Origin: Legionella sp. PC997
GTDB taxonomy: Bacteria > Pseudomonadota > Gammaproteobacteria > Legionellales > Legionellaceae
Assembly: GCF_014109825.1 (NCBI RefSeq)
Contig: NZ_CP059576.1
Span: 3,517,501-3,581,500 of the forward strand
Direction: 5' to 3'
DNA: 64,000 nt
The notes under the pieces were generated by a model. The model ran no database searches, was not told the DNA's origin, and worked only from the letters and a program-made list of their open reading frames with translations. Below are positions 1 to 9,388 of this stretch, piece after piece. How positions within the stretch are numbered: position 1 is the stretch's first letter; the number at the start of each line of letters is the position of its first letter. The position numbers and the translations under genes were made by a program.

Positions 1-1
1 T

Positions 2-379
2 TATGGTACCGGTATTCCTGCAGCTATACTTATTTTCAAAAAGCAAAAATCAGATGATAAAGTGCTTTTTATTGATGCCTCCAAAGAATTTAAATCAGGC
101 AAAAATCAAAACCAATTGTCTCAAGGCAATATTGATAAAATCATTGAAACTTACAATCAACGTCAATCTATTGATAAATATGCATATCTCGCAAGCCTAG
201 ATGAAATTAAAAGGAATGATTACAACCTAAATATTCCTCGTTATGTTGATACCTTTGAGGAAGAAGAAGAAATTGATCTCATAGCGGTTAGAGCTGAGCG
301 TATGATACTAAAAAAAGAATTAGCCAAGCTTGAGCTTCAAATGGAAGCATATTTAAAGGAGTTAGGCTATGACTCCTAA
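2..379 (+). CDS. hsdM: Type I restriction-modification methyltransferase subunit HsdM, C-terminal fragment
   Basis: Only the C-terminal 125 residues are in the window; the gene is cut by the window edge, not by a visible mutation. The frame is open from base 2 and begins with a YGTGIPAAILIF stretch typical of the late catalytic domain of N6-adenine methylases of type I systems. It continues into a charged, probably coiled-coil tail (DTFEEEEEIDL, then a Lys/Glu/Leu-rich helix) like the HsdM tail that contacts HsdS. The stop overlaps the hsdS start by 11 bases, consistent with translational coupling. The product would methylate adenine in the sequence chosen by HsdS. Confidence 0.88.
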   Translation, partial: YGTGIPAAILIFKKQKSDDKVLFIDASKEFKSGKNQNQLSQGNIDKIIETYNQRQSIDKYAYLASLDEIKRNDYNLNIPRYVDTFEEEEEIDLIAVRAERMILKKELAKLELQMEAYLKELGYDS

Positions 380-1520
380 CGATTGGAATAAAAGAAAAAT
401 TTCTGAAATTCTGGAAAAAGTCGTTCTTCCTGTAAATGTTATGAAGAATGAAGAATATAGAGAAATCGGCATAAGATCGCATGGAAAAGGAATTTTCTAT
501 AAAGGGAAAATTACTGGAAAATTACTAGGAAATAAGAGAGTTTTTCACATTGAACCTAACTGCTTAATACTGAATATTGTTTTTGCATGGGAACAAGCGA
601 TTGCAAAAACTACTCAGAATGAATTAGGCATGATTGCTTCACATAGATTTCCAATGTATCGACCTAAAAATAATCTATGTAATGTTGATTTTATATTATA
701 TCTTTTCAATACAAAATTAGGGAAAAATCTTCTTGAACTAGCTTCTCCTGGAGGAGCTGGACGAAATAAAACTCTTGGGCAAAGCGAATTTGATCGTTTG
801 GAAATAGTTCTACCTCCATTATCTGAACAAATTAAAATAACTGAAATCCTATCAACATGGGACAAAGCTATCAGCACCGCCGAAAAGTTATTAGCCAACA
901 GTGAGCTGCAGAAAAAAGCGTTAATGCAACAATCGCTGACTGGAAAAAAGCATTTTCCTGGATTTGATGGTGTGTGGAAAAAAGTAGAGTTAGGCAAGTT
1001 GTTAGATTACCAACAACCAACACCTTATCTTGTGAAGTCCTCTGATTACTCTAATGAATATAAAGTACCCGTATTAACCGCTGGAAAAACATTTTTACTA
1101 GGTTACACAAATGAAGATTTCGGAATATTTAACAAGAATCTACCAGTAATTATATTTGACGACTTTACCACTGCTAGTAAGTTTGTAAATTTTCCATTTA
1201 AAGCAAAGTCTAGTGCAATGAAAATCTTAGAAGCAAAAGAAGGCGTTTCGATAAAGTATATATTCGAAGCAATGCAAATACTAAATTATCCTATTGGAGG
1301 ACATCAGCGACACTGGATTTCAATATTTGCTAATCTTGTTATCTCGTTACCCTCCTCTGAAGAGCAAGAAAAAATTGCTTCAGTACTTTCTACCGCTGAT
1401 CGTGAAATTGAACTGTTAAAACAAAAACTATGTTCTTTAAAACAAGAAAAAAAAGCATTAATGCAGCAACTTTTAACGGGGAAAAAACGAGTTAAAGTAG
1501 CGGAGATAAACAATGCTTAA
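369..1520 (+). CDS. hsdS: Type I restriction-modification specificity subunit HsdS
   Basis: This is the 383-residue DNA-recognition subunit that guides HsdM and HsdR. It has two target-recognition halves, each followed by a long helix. The helix ends repeat almost word for word: KKALMQQSLTGKK near residue 180 and KKALMQQLLTGKK near residue 363, with LPPLSEQIKI and SSEEQEKIA in front of them. This duplicated conserved region is the family hallmark, and the length is typical. The ATG lies 7 bases after a GGAG inside the hsdM tail. Target recognition domains are hypervariable, so the recognised sequence cannot be predicted. The gene runs directly into the DUF4917 gene with an 8-base overlap. Confidence 0.9.
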   Translation: MTPNDWNKRKISEILEKVVLPVNVMKNEEYREIGIRSHGKGIFYKGKITGKLLGNKRVFHIEPNCLILNIVFAWEQAIAKTTQNELGMIASHRFPMYRPKNNLCNVDFILYLFNTKLGKNLLELASPGGAGRNKTLGQSEFDRLEIVLPPLSEQIKITEILSTWDKAISTAEKLLANSELQKKALMQQSLTGKKHFPGFDGVWKKVELGKLLDYQQPTPYLVKSSDYSNEYKVPVLTAGKTFLLGYTNEDFGIFNKNLPVIIFDDFTTASKFVNFPFKAKSSAMKILEAKEGVSIKYIFEAMQILNYPIGGHQRHWISIFANLVISLPSSEEQEKIASVLSTADREIELLKQKLCSLKQEKKALMQQLLTGKKRVKVAEINNA

Positions 1521-2586
1521 CTTAATTTCCTTTGAAGAAGCTATTATTGATTCACAAAACTATTCTAAACGGCATTTAATTCTAGGAAATGGTTTCAGTA
1601 TAGGCTGTTTCCCCGATATTTTTCATTATTACTCTTTATATAACAAAGCGGACTTTTCTAATACACCAGAATTAAAACAGGCTTTTGAAGCTTTTAATAC
1701 ACAAGATTTCGAAATTATTCTCAAAGCACTCGGTAATGGCATTTGTCTATTGCCTATTTACGTGCCAAATAGTCAAGCATCCACAAAAAAAATAGAAGCA
1801 CATATTGCTTGCTTAAAAGAAGTTTTAATTCAGACTATTTCAGAAAATCACCCGAAGATCCCATCTGACATTTCAGAAACGCAGTATCTGCACTGTAAGA
1901 AGTTTATTAATTATTTCCTTGGAGAAGGAACCTCTGGACAAGTTTATACACTTAATTATGACTTGCTTCTTTATTGGGTTCTAATGCATTCCAGCGATTT
2001 TATTGATGAAGCATCAAACAAAATAAGCAAAAATGATGGTTTTGGAAATGTTGAAGATGAATTTGATACTTCATATGTCATTTGGCAAGGTCACTCTAAC
2101 TCAGGACAGCAACGCGTTCACTATCTACATGGTGCACTTCATTTATTCGATGCAGGATATGAATTAAGAAAATACACCTGGCTCAGAAGTGGTGTTCGGC
2201 TTATTGATCAAATCCGTGAATCACTTGAAAACAATGAATTTCCATTGTTTGTAACAGAAGGTACTAGCCAAGAAAAAATGGCTAAAATTGAACATCATGC
2301 GTATCTTTACCATAGCTATAAGAGCCTGATCGCAAACTGCAAGCAAAAAGAGCCTTGTGTTTTTATTTATGGACATTCCCTCGCTGAAAATGATAATCAC
2401 ATTTTAAAAAAGATAGGTAAAGGTAAATTCCCTAAATTGTATATAGGGTTATACGGAGACCCATCCAATCAAGGAAACAAATACATTATTCAACAAGCCA
2501 ATCAATTAGCAGCTTTAAGGGATAAAAAATATCCCTTAAATTTAGCATTTTATGACTCTTTATCCGCTAACGTATGGGGAGCATGA
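1513..2586 (+). CDS. DUF4917 / SIR2-like protein inside the R-M operon
   Basis: The 357-residue protein has the features of the DUF4917 family, which I place near the SIR2-like NAD-binding fold. Visible motifs, in SIR2-like order, are GNGFS at residues 25-29 (N-terminal nucleotide loop), TLNYD at 146-150, YLHG at 204-207 and YGHSLAEND at 286-294. There is no signal peptide or membrane segment. It overlaps hsdS by 8 bases and is followed by the AlbA_2 gene, so it belongs to the restriction operon. SIR2-like enzymes in defence loci commonly destroy NAD after phage sensing; a similar role here is inference from motifs and context only. Confidence 0.75.
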   Translation: MLNLISFEEAIIDSQNYSKRHLILGNGFSIGCFPDIFHYYSLYNKADFSNTPELKQAFEAFNTQDFEIILKALGNGICLLPIYVPNSQASTKKIEAHIACLKEVLIQTISENHPKIPSDISETQYLHCKKFINYFLGEGTSGQVYTLNYDLLLYWVLMHSSDFIDEASNKISKNDGFGNVEDEFDTSYVIWQGHSNSGQQRVHYLHGALHLFDAGYELRKYTWLRSGVRLIDQIRESLENNEFPLFVTEGTSQEKMAKIEHHAYLYHSYKSLIANCKQKEPCVFIYGHSLAENDNHILKKIGKGKFPKLYIGLYGDPSNQGNKYIIQQANQLAALRDKKYPLNLAFYDSLSANVWGA

Positions 2587-2638
2587 TGCCTTTCAATCAA
2601 AAGACTCCTTTCTTTACTATCCAAAAGAGATTTATATC

Positions 2639-4546
2639 ATGACATGGACAGTTGAACTAATTTTAAACGAACTCATTCAACTAGATGAGCATCAACGTAT
2701 CGAAGCTAAACGCGCCAGTGAAATTGGGCCTTCGGTGATGCAAACCATTTGTGCTTTTGCGAACGAACCTGGTTTAGGTGGAGGGTGGCTGCTTCTCGGT
2801 ATTGTTGAACCAGATTCTGAACATAGCACATTTTGGGTTAGTGGTGTTGAAAATATCGACAAGTTATTAGGTGAACTACAAAATAATTGCCGAACACAAT
2901 TTGAACATCCCATCCGCATTGAATGTAAGCACGAAAAATTTGATGGCAAATCAGTGATTGGTGTTTTTGCACATGAACTTGAGCCTAACGCAAAACCATG
3001 CCGTTTTATTGGAAAACCTGATAAACATAACAAGCGTAAAACAGGCGTCTGGCGACGCGGCGCAAACGGTGATTATGAATGCACTGAAAAAGAGCTAGAG
3101 CCTATTTTAATAGCGAAGGCTGGCTCTAGTTATGAACAAATTATTTTACCGGATACCTCTCTCGATGATTTAGATGAAAATGCTATCGCCCTGTATAGAA
3201 AATTACGTGCAAAAGTTCGGCCTAATGCCGAGGAATTGCAAACTGATGATCTAGGATTACTGCGGGCTTTACGTGTTGTTAAAAAACATGGCGGCGAGTA
3301 TATCCCCAATATTTCCGGGTTACTTTTATTTGGGAAAACACTTTCTTTACGCGGATTATTACCCGCTGTGCGTGTAGATTATGTTCGAGTTGCAGGCACT
3401 GAATGGGTAGAAGATCCAGACCAACGTTTTCAGTACTCTCTTGATCTGCGAGAACCATTATTAACCCTTATCCCTAAACTTGAAAATGTGATTTTAGATG
3501 ATATGCCTCGCTATTTTCGTTTAGAAGAAGGACAGCTACAACGCTCTGATCAGCCTTTCTTGCCTCAAAAAGTGATTCGCGAGGCGATTGTGAACGCAGT
3601 GATGCATCGAGATTACCATGTCCACCAGCCAACAATCGTTGTGCGCTATAGCAATCGGCTTGAGATCCGAAATGCAGGTTATTCTTTGAAGTCTTTGGAC
3701 GAATATGATGATACCGGCTCTGAGTTAAGAAACCCAATCCTTTCTCATGTTTTATATGACTTGGATTTTGCAGAAACGAAAGGAACCGGGTTTCGTACGA
3801 TGCAGCGTTTACTAAACGATGCGGGTTTAACTAAGCCTATATTATTATCGAATAGACAAAATAACTACTTTAAAGCAACCTTTTTACTCCATCAACTGAT
3901 GAATGAAGAGCAGTTGCTTTGGTTAAAGCAGTTTAGAGACTTGAATTTAAGTTCCGATGAAGCCAAAGCGTTGGTCTTAATTAGAGAGGTGGGTGCCATA
4001 GACAATGGGGCTCTGCGGGCAATTACAGACTTAGATACGCTGGCAGCAAGTAAAGTACTTGGTCGCCTCTGGCAACAATACCATTTGATTGAAAAAGGTG
4101 GAAGTGGACGTAATACTTATTATAAACCAACCCATTTGCTGATGAGCTATCATCCTTCTGAGCATCAAAATAGAGATGAGCTCAATAGAAATGATAGTAA
4201 CCTCATGGCAAATGGTAATGACCTCAATCGAAATGGTAGTGACCTCGATGGAAATAGCAGCCACTTACCGGATGCTTTGCGAGAGGCAATTGAGCGCTTG
4301 ACTCCAAAGTCTCGTCAGATAAAGCCCATCATTTTGAAGTTATGCCTACATCACTCGTATTCTGCAGATCAAATGGCGACTATTCTTAATAGAAACGCGA
4401 GTGCTTTAAAAACGAAACAACTTGTACCTATGTGTGAAGAAGGTTTGATAACGTATACCCATCCAGAGGTACGAAATCATCCAAATCAAGCTTATGCTAT
4501 CACAGAGAAAGGAAGGGACTGGTTAAAAAATAAGGGGCAACTATGA
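2639..4546 (+). CDS. AlbA_2 DNA-binding and HATPase_c_4 regulator-like protein
   Basis: From the ATG at 2639 this is 635 residues. The frame is open to 2552, but residues before 2639 look non-conserved and would overlap the previous gene by 35 bases. The N-terminal part (ELIQLDEHQRIEAKRA...TICAFANEPG) is the AlbA_2/Schlafen-like domain. A GHKL-type ATP-binding motif, REAIVNAVMHRDY, lies mid-protein and is followed by RLEIRNAG. The C-terminal third holds winged-helix-like segments. Such proteins often sit between hsdS and hsdR in type I operons and are annotated as transcriptional regulators or RecG-like ATP-binding proteins. A low-complexity Asn/Asp/Ser linker encoded by 21-base repeats separates the C-terminal domain. 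It overlaps hsdR by 4 bases. Confidence 0.8.
   Translation: MTWTVELILNELIQLDEHQRIEAKRASEIGPSVMQTICAFANEPGLGGGWLLLGIVEPDSEHSTFWVSGVENIDKLLGELQNNCRTQFEHPIRIECKHEKFDGKSVIGVFAHELEPNAKPCRFIGKPDKHNKRKTGVWRRGANGDYECTEKELEPILIAKAGSSYEQIILPDTSLDDLDENAIALYRKLRAKVRPNAEELQTDDLGLLRALRVVKKHGGEYIPNISGLLLFGKTLSLRGLLPAVRVDYVRVAGTEWVEDPDQRFQYSLDLREPLLTLIPKLENVILDDMPRYFRLEEGQLQRSDQPFLPQKVIREAIVNAVMHRDYHVHQPTIVVRYSNRLEIRNAGYSLKSLDEYDDTGSELRNPILSHVLYDLDFAETKGTGFRTMQRLLNDAGLTKPILLSNRQNNYFKATFLLHQLMNEEQLLWLKQFRDLNLSSDEAKALVLIREVGAIDNGALRAITDLDTLAASKVLGRLWQQYHLIEKGGSGRNTYYKPTHLLMSYHPSEHQNRDELNRNDSNLMANGNDLNRNGSDLDGNSSHLPDALREAIERLTPKSRQIKPIILKLCLHHSYSADQMATILNRNASALKTKQLVPMCEEGLITYTHPEVRNHPNQAYAITEKGRDWLKNKGQL
4170..4263 (+). 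repeat. Four degenerate 21-base coding repeats
   Basis: Four in-frame units encode LNRNDSN, LMANGND, LNRNGSD and LDGNSSH. The DNA units begin CTC and share a core like AATGGTAGTGAC. They form a polar linker inside the AlbA_2/ATPase protein. Confidence 0.75.
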
Positions 4547-7500
4547 CCCAATTACCTCGTTTTCAAGAAGAATACAGCGCAAAAATACCTGCGCTGGTTG
4601 TTCTCAACAATTTAGGTTGGACTTTTCTATCTCCAGAGCAAGCATTAACTTTACGTGAGAATAAACCCAGTGAAGTAGTCTTAAAAGCTGCGTTATATGA
4701 TGTATTACGAAAACGCCGTTTTATATATGCAGGAAAAGAGTATCCGCTATCTGATAAATCGATTGATGCCATTGTTGCAGAAATTAGTACACCCGCATTA
4801 AATGAGGGATTAACCAAAGCAAATGAGCGGATATATAACCACATCTTATATGGCATTACTGTCACTGAATTTGTTGGTGGTAAAAAAATAAATCCGACTA
4901 TTCCGCTGATTGATTGGCATGATATCCAAAATAATAGTTTTTTATTTACAGAGGAATATTCTATTTTGGGTGCTGGTGGTGTGCAAACCCGTTGTCCTGA
5001 TATTGTTTGCTTCGTGAATGGCATACCACTCGCGGTCATCGAAGCGAAGCGTCCTGATGGAAAGAAAGGCCCAACGATTGAAGAAGGAATATCACAACAT
5101 CTACGTAACCAGCGTTTAAGCGAAATCCCTCAGTTATTCGCCTATAGCCAACTTTTATTATCCATTAATGGTGTTGACGGTTTATATGGAACACAAGGAA
5201 CAGATGCAAAATTTTGGGCGACTTGGCGAGACGAAGATATAAACGAGAATCAATTTAATCAAATTAAAAATTTAGCACTTACCTCTCAACAAATAGACGG
5301 CTTTTTTAACCATCGGCGAGCAACCAATAGAGTTTGGTTTGAAAAACTCATTTCGCAAGGACAATTAGCTGTAACAGGACAAGATAAACTTCTTATCAGT
5401 TTATTATCACCCCAACGATTACTCGATATGACTCGTTATTTCATGTTGTTTGACAAGAAAGCAGGGAAAATCGTTGCACGTTATCAACAGTTCTTTGGTA
5501 TCCAGCGGCTAATTGAACGAATTAACACACATACCCCTGATTGTGGTCGAGAAGGTGGCGTAATATGGCATACCACTGGCTCAGGTAAATCCCTAACGAT
5601 GGTCTTTTTATCACGTGCACTCATTTTGCATGACAGTTTGAAACAATGTCGCATCGTTGTCGTCACTGATCGGGTCGATCTGGAAAGACAACTATCTAAT
5701 ACCTTTCATTCTGGTGGTGAGTTTTCTGGAAAAACAGAATTTTCAAATGCAAAAGCCACATCCGGCAGGCGGCTGGCGGAGCAAATCAGCAAAGGCACTG
5801 AACGTGTTATTTTTTCTCTCATTCAAAAATTTAATACCGCGGCCAAGCTGCCACAATGCAAAAATTTAAGTCGTGATATTGTCGTTTTAGTGGACGAAGG
5901 CCACCGCTCACAAGGAGGGGAAAATTATATTCGCATGAAACAGGCCTTGCCTAATGCTGCCTTCATTGCCTTTACAGGTACGCCCTTGCTTAAAGAAGAT
6001 AAAACAACGAATAAATTTGGGTCTATCATCCACGCTTATACCATGCAGCGTGCAGTAGAAGATAAAATGGTAACACCGCTTTTATACGAAGAAAGACGTC
6101 CTGAACTCATGGTCAATGACCGTGCAATTGACTCTTGGTTTGAACGAATAACTGAGGAACTTTCTGATGAACAACGGGCTGATTTAAAGAAAAAATATGC
6201 AAAGAAAGGCGAAATTTATCGCTCAGAAAACCGAATTGAGCTTGTTGCTCTGGATATAGCGCATCATTTTGTAAAAAATATTGATGAGGGCTTAAAAGGA
6301 CAGCTTGCTTGCGATAGCAAGCTATCTGCGATTCGCTATAAAAAATATTTAGATGATGTGGGCTTATTTGAATCGGCTGTTGTGATGTCCCCGCCAGATA
6401 CAAGGGAAGGAAATACTGAAGTTGATGAATCTAAAATCCCAGAAGTAACGAAATGGTGGAAAGACAATGTTGGCAATCAAGAGGAACGTGAATATACACG
6501 ACAGGTTATAGAGCGTTTTGCCAATGATGAAGATTTAAAAATAATTATTGTTGTTGATAAGCTGCTTACTGGTTTTGATGAACCGCGAAATACGGTGCTC
6601 TATATCGATAAGCAGCTAAAAGAGCATAATTTAATTCAGGCTATAGCTCGTGTTAACCGATTACATGAAAAGAAAAAATTTGGATTATTGATTGATTATA
6701 GAGGAATCCTTAAAGAGCTTGATACTACTATTGCCAAATATCAGGATTTAGCATCCAGAACACAACAAGGTTATGACATTACCGATCTAGATGGTTTATA
6801 TCACCAAATGTCTAGTGAATATAAACGTCTTCCCCTGCTCTATGATGCATTATGGAAAATCTTCAAAGAAGTTAAAAACAAAGGCGATTTTGAACAACTA
6901 AGGCAAGTACTTATCCCCAAAATACAAGAAGTTGATGGAGACCTCGTCGATACAAACCTGAAAGTTCGAGAGGATTTCTATGATGCACTGAGTGAGTTTG
7001 CGAATTGTCTCAAAGTTGCCTTACAGTCTGATAGCTTTTTTGATGACAAAAGTATTACCGATGCCCAACGTACTCACTATAAAGAGACATTAAAACAATT
7101 CACCAGCCTGCGCCAAATTGCCAAACTCGATGCAGGTGAAATCATTATATATGATAAATACGCCGAGCTTGTAAAAAAACTCATGGATAAACATGTTGTT
7201 GGTGTGCAAATTAAAGAGCCAGAAGGTGTATATGAAGTTGGCAAAATGGGACGTCAAGAGCGACCCGAAGAATGGAATGAAGAAAAAACAAGAAACGAAA
7301 CAGATATCATAAAAACACGCATAGCTAAAATGATAGAACAGGATTTAAGAGATGATCCCTATGCGCAAGAAACATTTTCAGAACTTTTAAAAATAGCCAT
7401 AAAAGAGGCAGACGAACTATTTGAACATCCATTAAAACAATATTTACTATTTCAAGAATTTGAACATGATGTGCTGAACAGAAAACTAAAGGAAATTCCA

Positions 7501-7815
7501 GCAGATTTTTCTGATAATCACCATGCGCAAGCTTATTATGGAGTATTCAAGCTTCAACTTCCTGTTTCTTTTGCAACTCTCACAGAAGAAGAACAAAAAA
7601 AATGGATTGATCTTGCCTTTACTGTGGATGAACTAATTAATGTTTCAATTGCGGAACATTCCTTGAATCAACAAAATACAGAAGCAGACATTCGAAAAAA
7701 ATTATTACCTATTATTTTCAAAGCGTGCAAAGATTTAGGTTTTGGAATGGAACATGCAAAAAACATTATTGAACAAATTATTCAAATTGTTCGTGTGGGT
7801 TTAATTTCAATATGA
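4543..7815 (+). CDS. hsdR: Type I restriction endonuclease subunit HsdR
   Basis: The 1090-residue motor and nuclease subunit cleaves unmethylated DNA after ATP-driven translocation. The PD-(D/E)xK nuclease is visible as PDIVCF (D153) and VIEAKR (E167, K169). The superfamily-2 helicase follows, with Walker A TTGSGKS at 344-350 and the DEAD-box-like DEGHRSQ at 451-457. Later helicase motifs include FTGTPL and a QAIARVNRLHEKK motif VI. The C-terminal 300 residues are helical, as expected for the part that binds the methylase core. Length and order are normal and no frame break is seen, so the nuclease should be functional. It overlaps the preceding gene by four bases (ATGA). Confidence 0.95.
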   Translation: MTQLPRFQEEYSAKIPALVVLNNLGWTFLSPEQALTLRENKPSEVVLKAALYDVLRKRRFIYAGKEYPLSDKSIDAIVAEISTPALNEGLTKANERIYNHILYGITVTEFVGGKKINPTIPLIDWHDIQNNSFLFTEEYSILGAGGVQTRCPDIVCFVNGIPLAVIEAKRPDGKKGPTIEEGISQHLRNQRLSEIPQLFAYSQLLLSINGVDGLYGTQGTDAKFWATWRDEDINENQFNQIKNLALTSQQIDGFFNHRRATNRVWFEKLISQGQLAVTGQDKLLISLLSPQRLLDMTRYFMLFDKKAGKIVARYQQFFGIQRLIERINTHTPDCGREGGVIWHTTGSGKSLTMVFLSRALILHDSLKQCRIVVVTDRVDLERQLSNTFHSGGEFSGKTEFSNAKATSGRRLAEQISKGTERVIFSLIQKFNTAAKLPQCKNLSRDIVVLVDEGHRSQGGENYIRMKQALPNAAFIAFTGTPLLKEDKTTNKFGSIIHAYTMQRAVEDKMVTPLLYEERRPELMVNDRAIDSWFERITEELSDEQRADLKKKYAKKGEIYRSENRIELVALDIAHHFVKNIDEGLKGQLACDSKLSAIRYKKYLDDVGLFESAVVMSPPDTREGNTEVDESKIPEVTKWWKDNVGNQEEREYTRQVIERFANDEDLKIIIVVDKLLTGFDEPRNTVLYIDKQLKEHNLIQAIARVNRLHEKKKFGLLIDYRGILKELDTTIAKYQDLASRTQQGYDITDLDGLYHQMSSEYKRLPLLYDALWKIFKEVKNKGDFEQLRQVLIPKIQEVDGDLVDTNLKVREDFYDALSEFANCLKVALQSDSFFDDKSITDAQRTHYKETLKQFTSLRQIAKLDAGEIIIYDKYAELVKKLMDKHVVGVQIKEPEGVYEVGKMGRQERPEEWNEEKTRNETDIIKTRIAKMIEQDLRDDPYAQETFSELLKIAIKEADELFEHPLKQYLLFQEFEHDVLNRKLKEIPADFSDNHHAQAYYGVFKLQLPVSFATLTEEEQKKWIDLAFTVDELINVSIAEHSLNQQNTEADIRKKLLPIIFKACKDLGFGMEHAKNIIEQIIQIVRVGLISI

Positions 7816-7828
7816 TTAAGGATAATCG

Positions 7829-8560
7829 ATGTCTACAGACACATCCTATATTACATTCGGGATAGATAAAATTCCTTTTGAGCTTCGACCCAAAAGACAA
7901 GAAGGCCATAGCATCACAATTAAAGTCAAACCTGATTGTCAGGTTATTGTTTTTGCACCTCCATCAGCAACTCATGATGAAATTATTGTGGCTGTAAATA
8001 AACGCGCAAAATGGGTGTATAACAAATTACGTGTATTCAAATCTCAGCAAGATTATATTACTCCTCGACAATATTTAAGCGGCGAAAGTCATTACTATCT
8101 GGGTAAAAAATATTTGCTCAAAGTGATTGATGATTCAAAAGCCAAACCGCAAGTCAAATTAGTACGCGGTCAACTTCAAATTATTGCAGCAAGGAGTATA
8201 GAGCATAGACGCCAACTTTTGTTAGATTGGTATAAGCAGAAAGCTTTTGAGTTTTTTAGCAAGAGATTGGATCAACTTATATTGACTGTCCCTTGGATAA
8301 AAGAACGTCCCACGATAAGTATAAGAGCTATGCGTTCCCGATGGGGTAGCTGTGGGGTTAATAGGAAAATAATGCTTAATACTCATCTCATTAAAGCGCC
8401 GACAGCATGTATTGATTACGTGATACTCCATGAGCTATGCCACCACTCTGAACATAATCACAGCGATAAGTTTTATCGTTTATTAAGTCAGGTTAGCCCC
8501 AACTGGAAGCGGGTAAAACATTATCTCGATAAAACTGCTAATTTATATCTTATGACTTAA
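7829..8560 (+). CDS. YgjP/SprT-like zinc metallopeptidase (DUF45)
   Basis: This 243-residue protein ends with the zinc-peptidase signature YVILHELCHHSEHNHSDKFYRLL, giving HELCHH plus a downstream acidic/His segment. The RSRWGSCG motif just ahead of it is diagnostic of the YgjP (M48-like, DUF45) family. An AAGGA ribosome site precedes the ATG. It starts 13 bases after hsdR, so it is the last gene of the restriction operon; such genes are frequent partners of hsdR, but their role there is not established. Its 3' end overlaps that of the convergent repressor gene by 18 bases. Confidence 0.85.
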   Translation: MSTDTSYITFGIDKIPFELRPKRQEGHSITIKVKPDCQVIVFAPPSATHDEIIVAVNKRAKWVYNKLRVFKSQQDYITPRQYLSGESHYYLGKKYLLKVIDDSKAKPQVKLVRGQLQIIAARSIEHRRQLLLDWYKQKAFEFFSKRLDQLILTVPWIKERPTISIRAMRSRWGSCGVNRKIMLNTHLIKAPTACIDYVILHELCHHSEHNHSDKFYRLLSQVSPNWKRVKHYLDKTANLYLMT

Positions 8561-9235
8561 CTTTGATGGAGATTTATAACATCTAAGATTCTGAACTAGA
8601 ACACCTACAATCTTAACTTCAATACCATCACTTACCTTAATATTTGGCCAATTATCATTTAGTGTTAACAGCTCAAATTCTGCTGAGGTATAAGATAATT
8701 TTTTATACTGGCAGATGATTGTTTCTGGCTTACCAGTAATTTTAACAGCCACAAAATCACCCGGTTCTGGCAAAACCAGAGGATCAATCACTAGTACATC
8801 GTTGATTCTAATTTCAGGTATCATACTGTCATCTGTTATTTTCAAGGCAAATGCAGCCGTGCTTAATTCTGGTTGTAAAGCCGTACTCACAGCAATAAAA
8901 ACCTTATCGCCAGATGTCTCCGCACCAGTATGCAAATTAGCCTCGCAAGCTTGCTGATAATCCAAAAGCGGTATTAACTGACTAGGATTTTTTGCTTCCT
9001 TGAGAAGCTGGTTATCCGACAAACACATCAAATAAGCAGGTGAAACATCCAACGCCTGCGCAAGCGATTTAATCTCTTCCGGACCCGGAGTACGCACACC
9101 CTGCTCCCAATTCGTCAAGCGCGTTTGTTTCAACCCCCCAGCAAGCTCGCCAAGAGTCTTTAACGTTAAGCCTTTAGCCTTCCGTGCCTCAAGAATACGT
9201 TTGCCAATTTCCTTTTTGATATTTAGCTCAGTCAA
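8543..9235 (-). CDS. lvrR: XRE-family repressor with S24 peptidase domain (LvrR-like)
   Basis: The 230-residue protein has an N-terminal helix-turn-helix (KGLTLKTLGELAGGLKQTRLTNWEQG, about residues 20-45) and a C-terminal LexA/CI-like S24 domain. The catalytic serine is visible in TDDSMIP, and the lysine is the first K of QYKKL. It could therefore undergo RecA-stimulated self-cleavage, like CI and LexA. It is divergent from lvrA, and the gap between them holds palindromes suited to repressor binding. Position and orientation match lvrR of Legionella ICEs, which is thought to silence the lvrABC-T4SS transcript. The DNA-damage response is inferred from family behaviour. Confidence 0.82.
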   Translation of the reverse strand: MTELNIKKEIGKRILEARKAKGLTLKTLGELAGGLKQTRLTNWEQGVRTPGPEEIKSLAQALDVSPAYLMCLSDNQLLKEAKNPSQLIPLLDYQQACEANLHTGAETSGDKVFIAVSTALQPELSTAAFALKITDDSMIPEIRINDVLVIDPLVLPEPGDFVAVKITGKPETIICQYKKLSYTSAEFELLTLNDNWPNIKVSDGIEVKIVGVLVQNLRCYKSPSKLSHKI

Positions 9236-9268
9236 GTTTACCCCTAAAAATTGAGAATCACTATTGCA

Positions 9269-9350
9269 ATATCACATTATGTGATATAAATTAGTCTATA
9301 TATTCACATTTAGTGAATATAAATCTTATGTTTTTATAAAGATATCACAA
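9269..9350. promoter_or_regulatory. Operator cluster between lvrR and lvrA
   Basis: Two inverted repeats of similar design lie in the divergent gap. At 9269-9287, arms ATATCACA and TGTGATAT are separated by 3 bases. At 9300-9320, arms ATATTCAC and GTGAATAT are separated by 5 bases. A half-site GATATCACAA follows at 9341-9350. All share the TCAC/GTGA core. This is the expected layout of a CI-like repressor controlling both divergent promoters; binding by LvrR is inferred. Confidence 0.65.
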
Positions 9351-9388
9351 TATGGAAATAATAACGAGGATGAGTAGGGATATTACCC

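Noticed and set aside
2552..2638. Longer N-terminus of the AlbA_2/ATPase protein
   Set aside because: The 29 extra residues lie partly inside the DUF4917 gene and look unlike the family. The ATG at 2639 begins right before the conserved domain.
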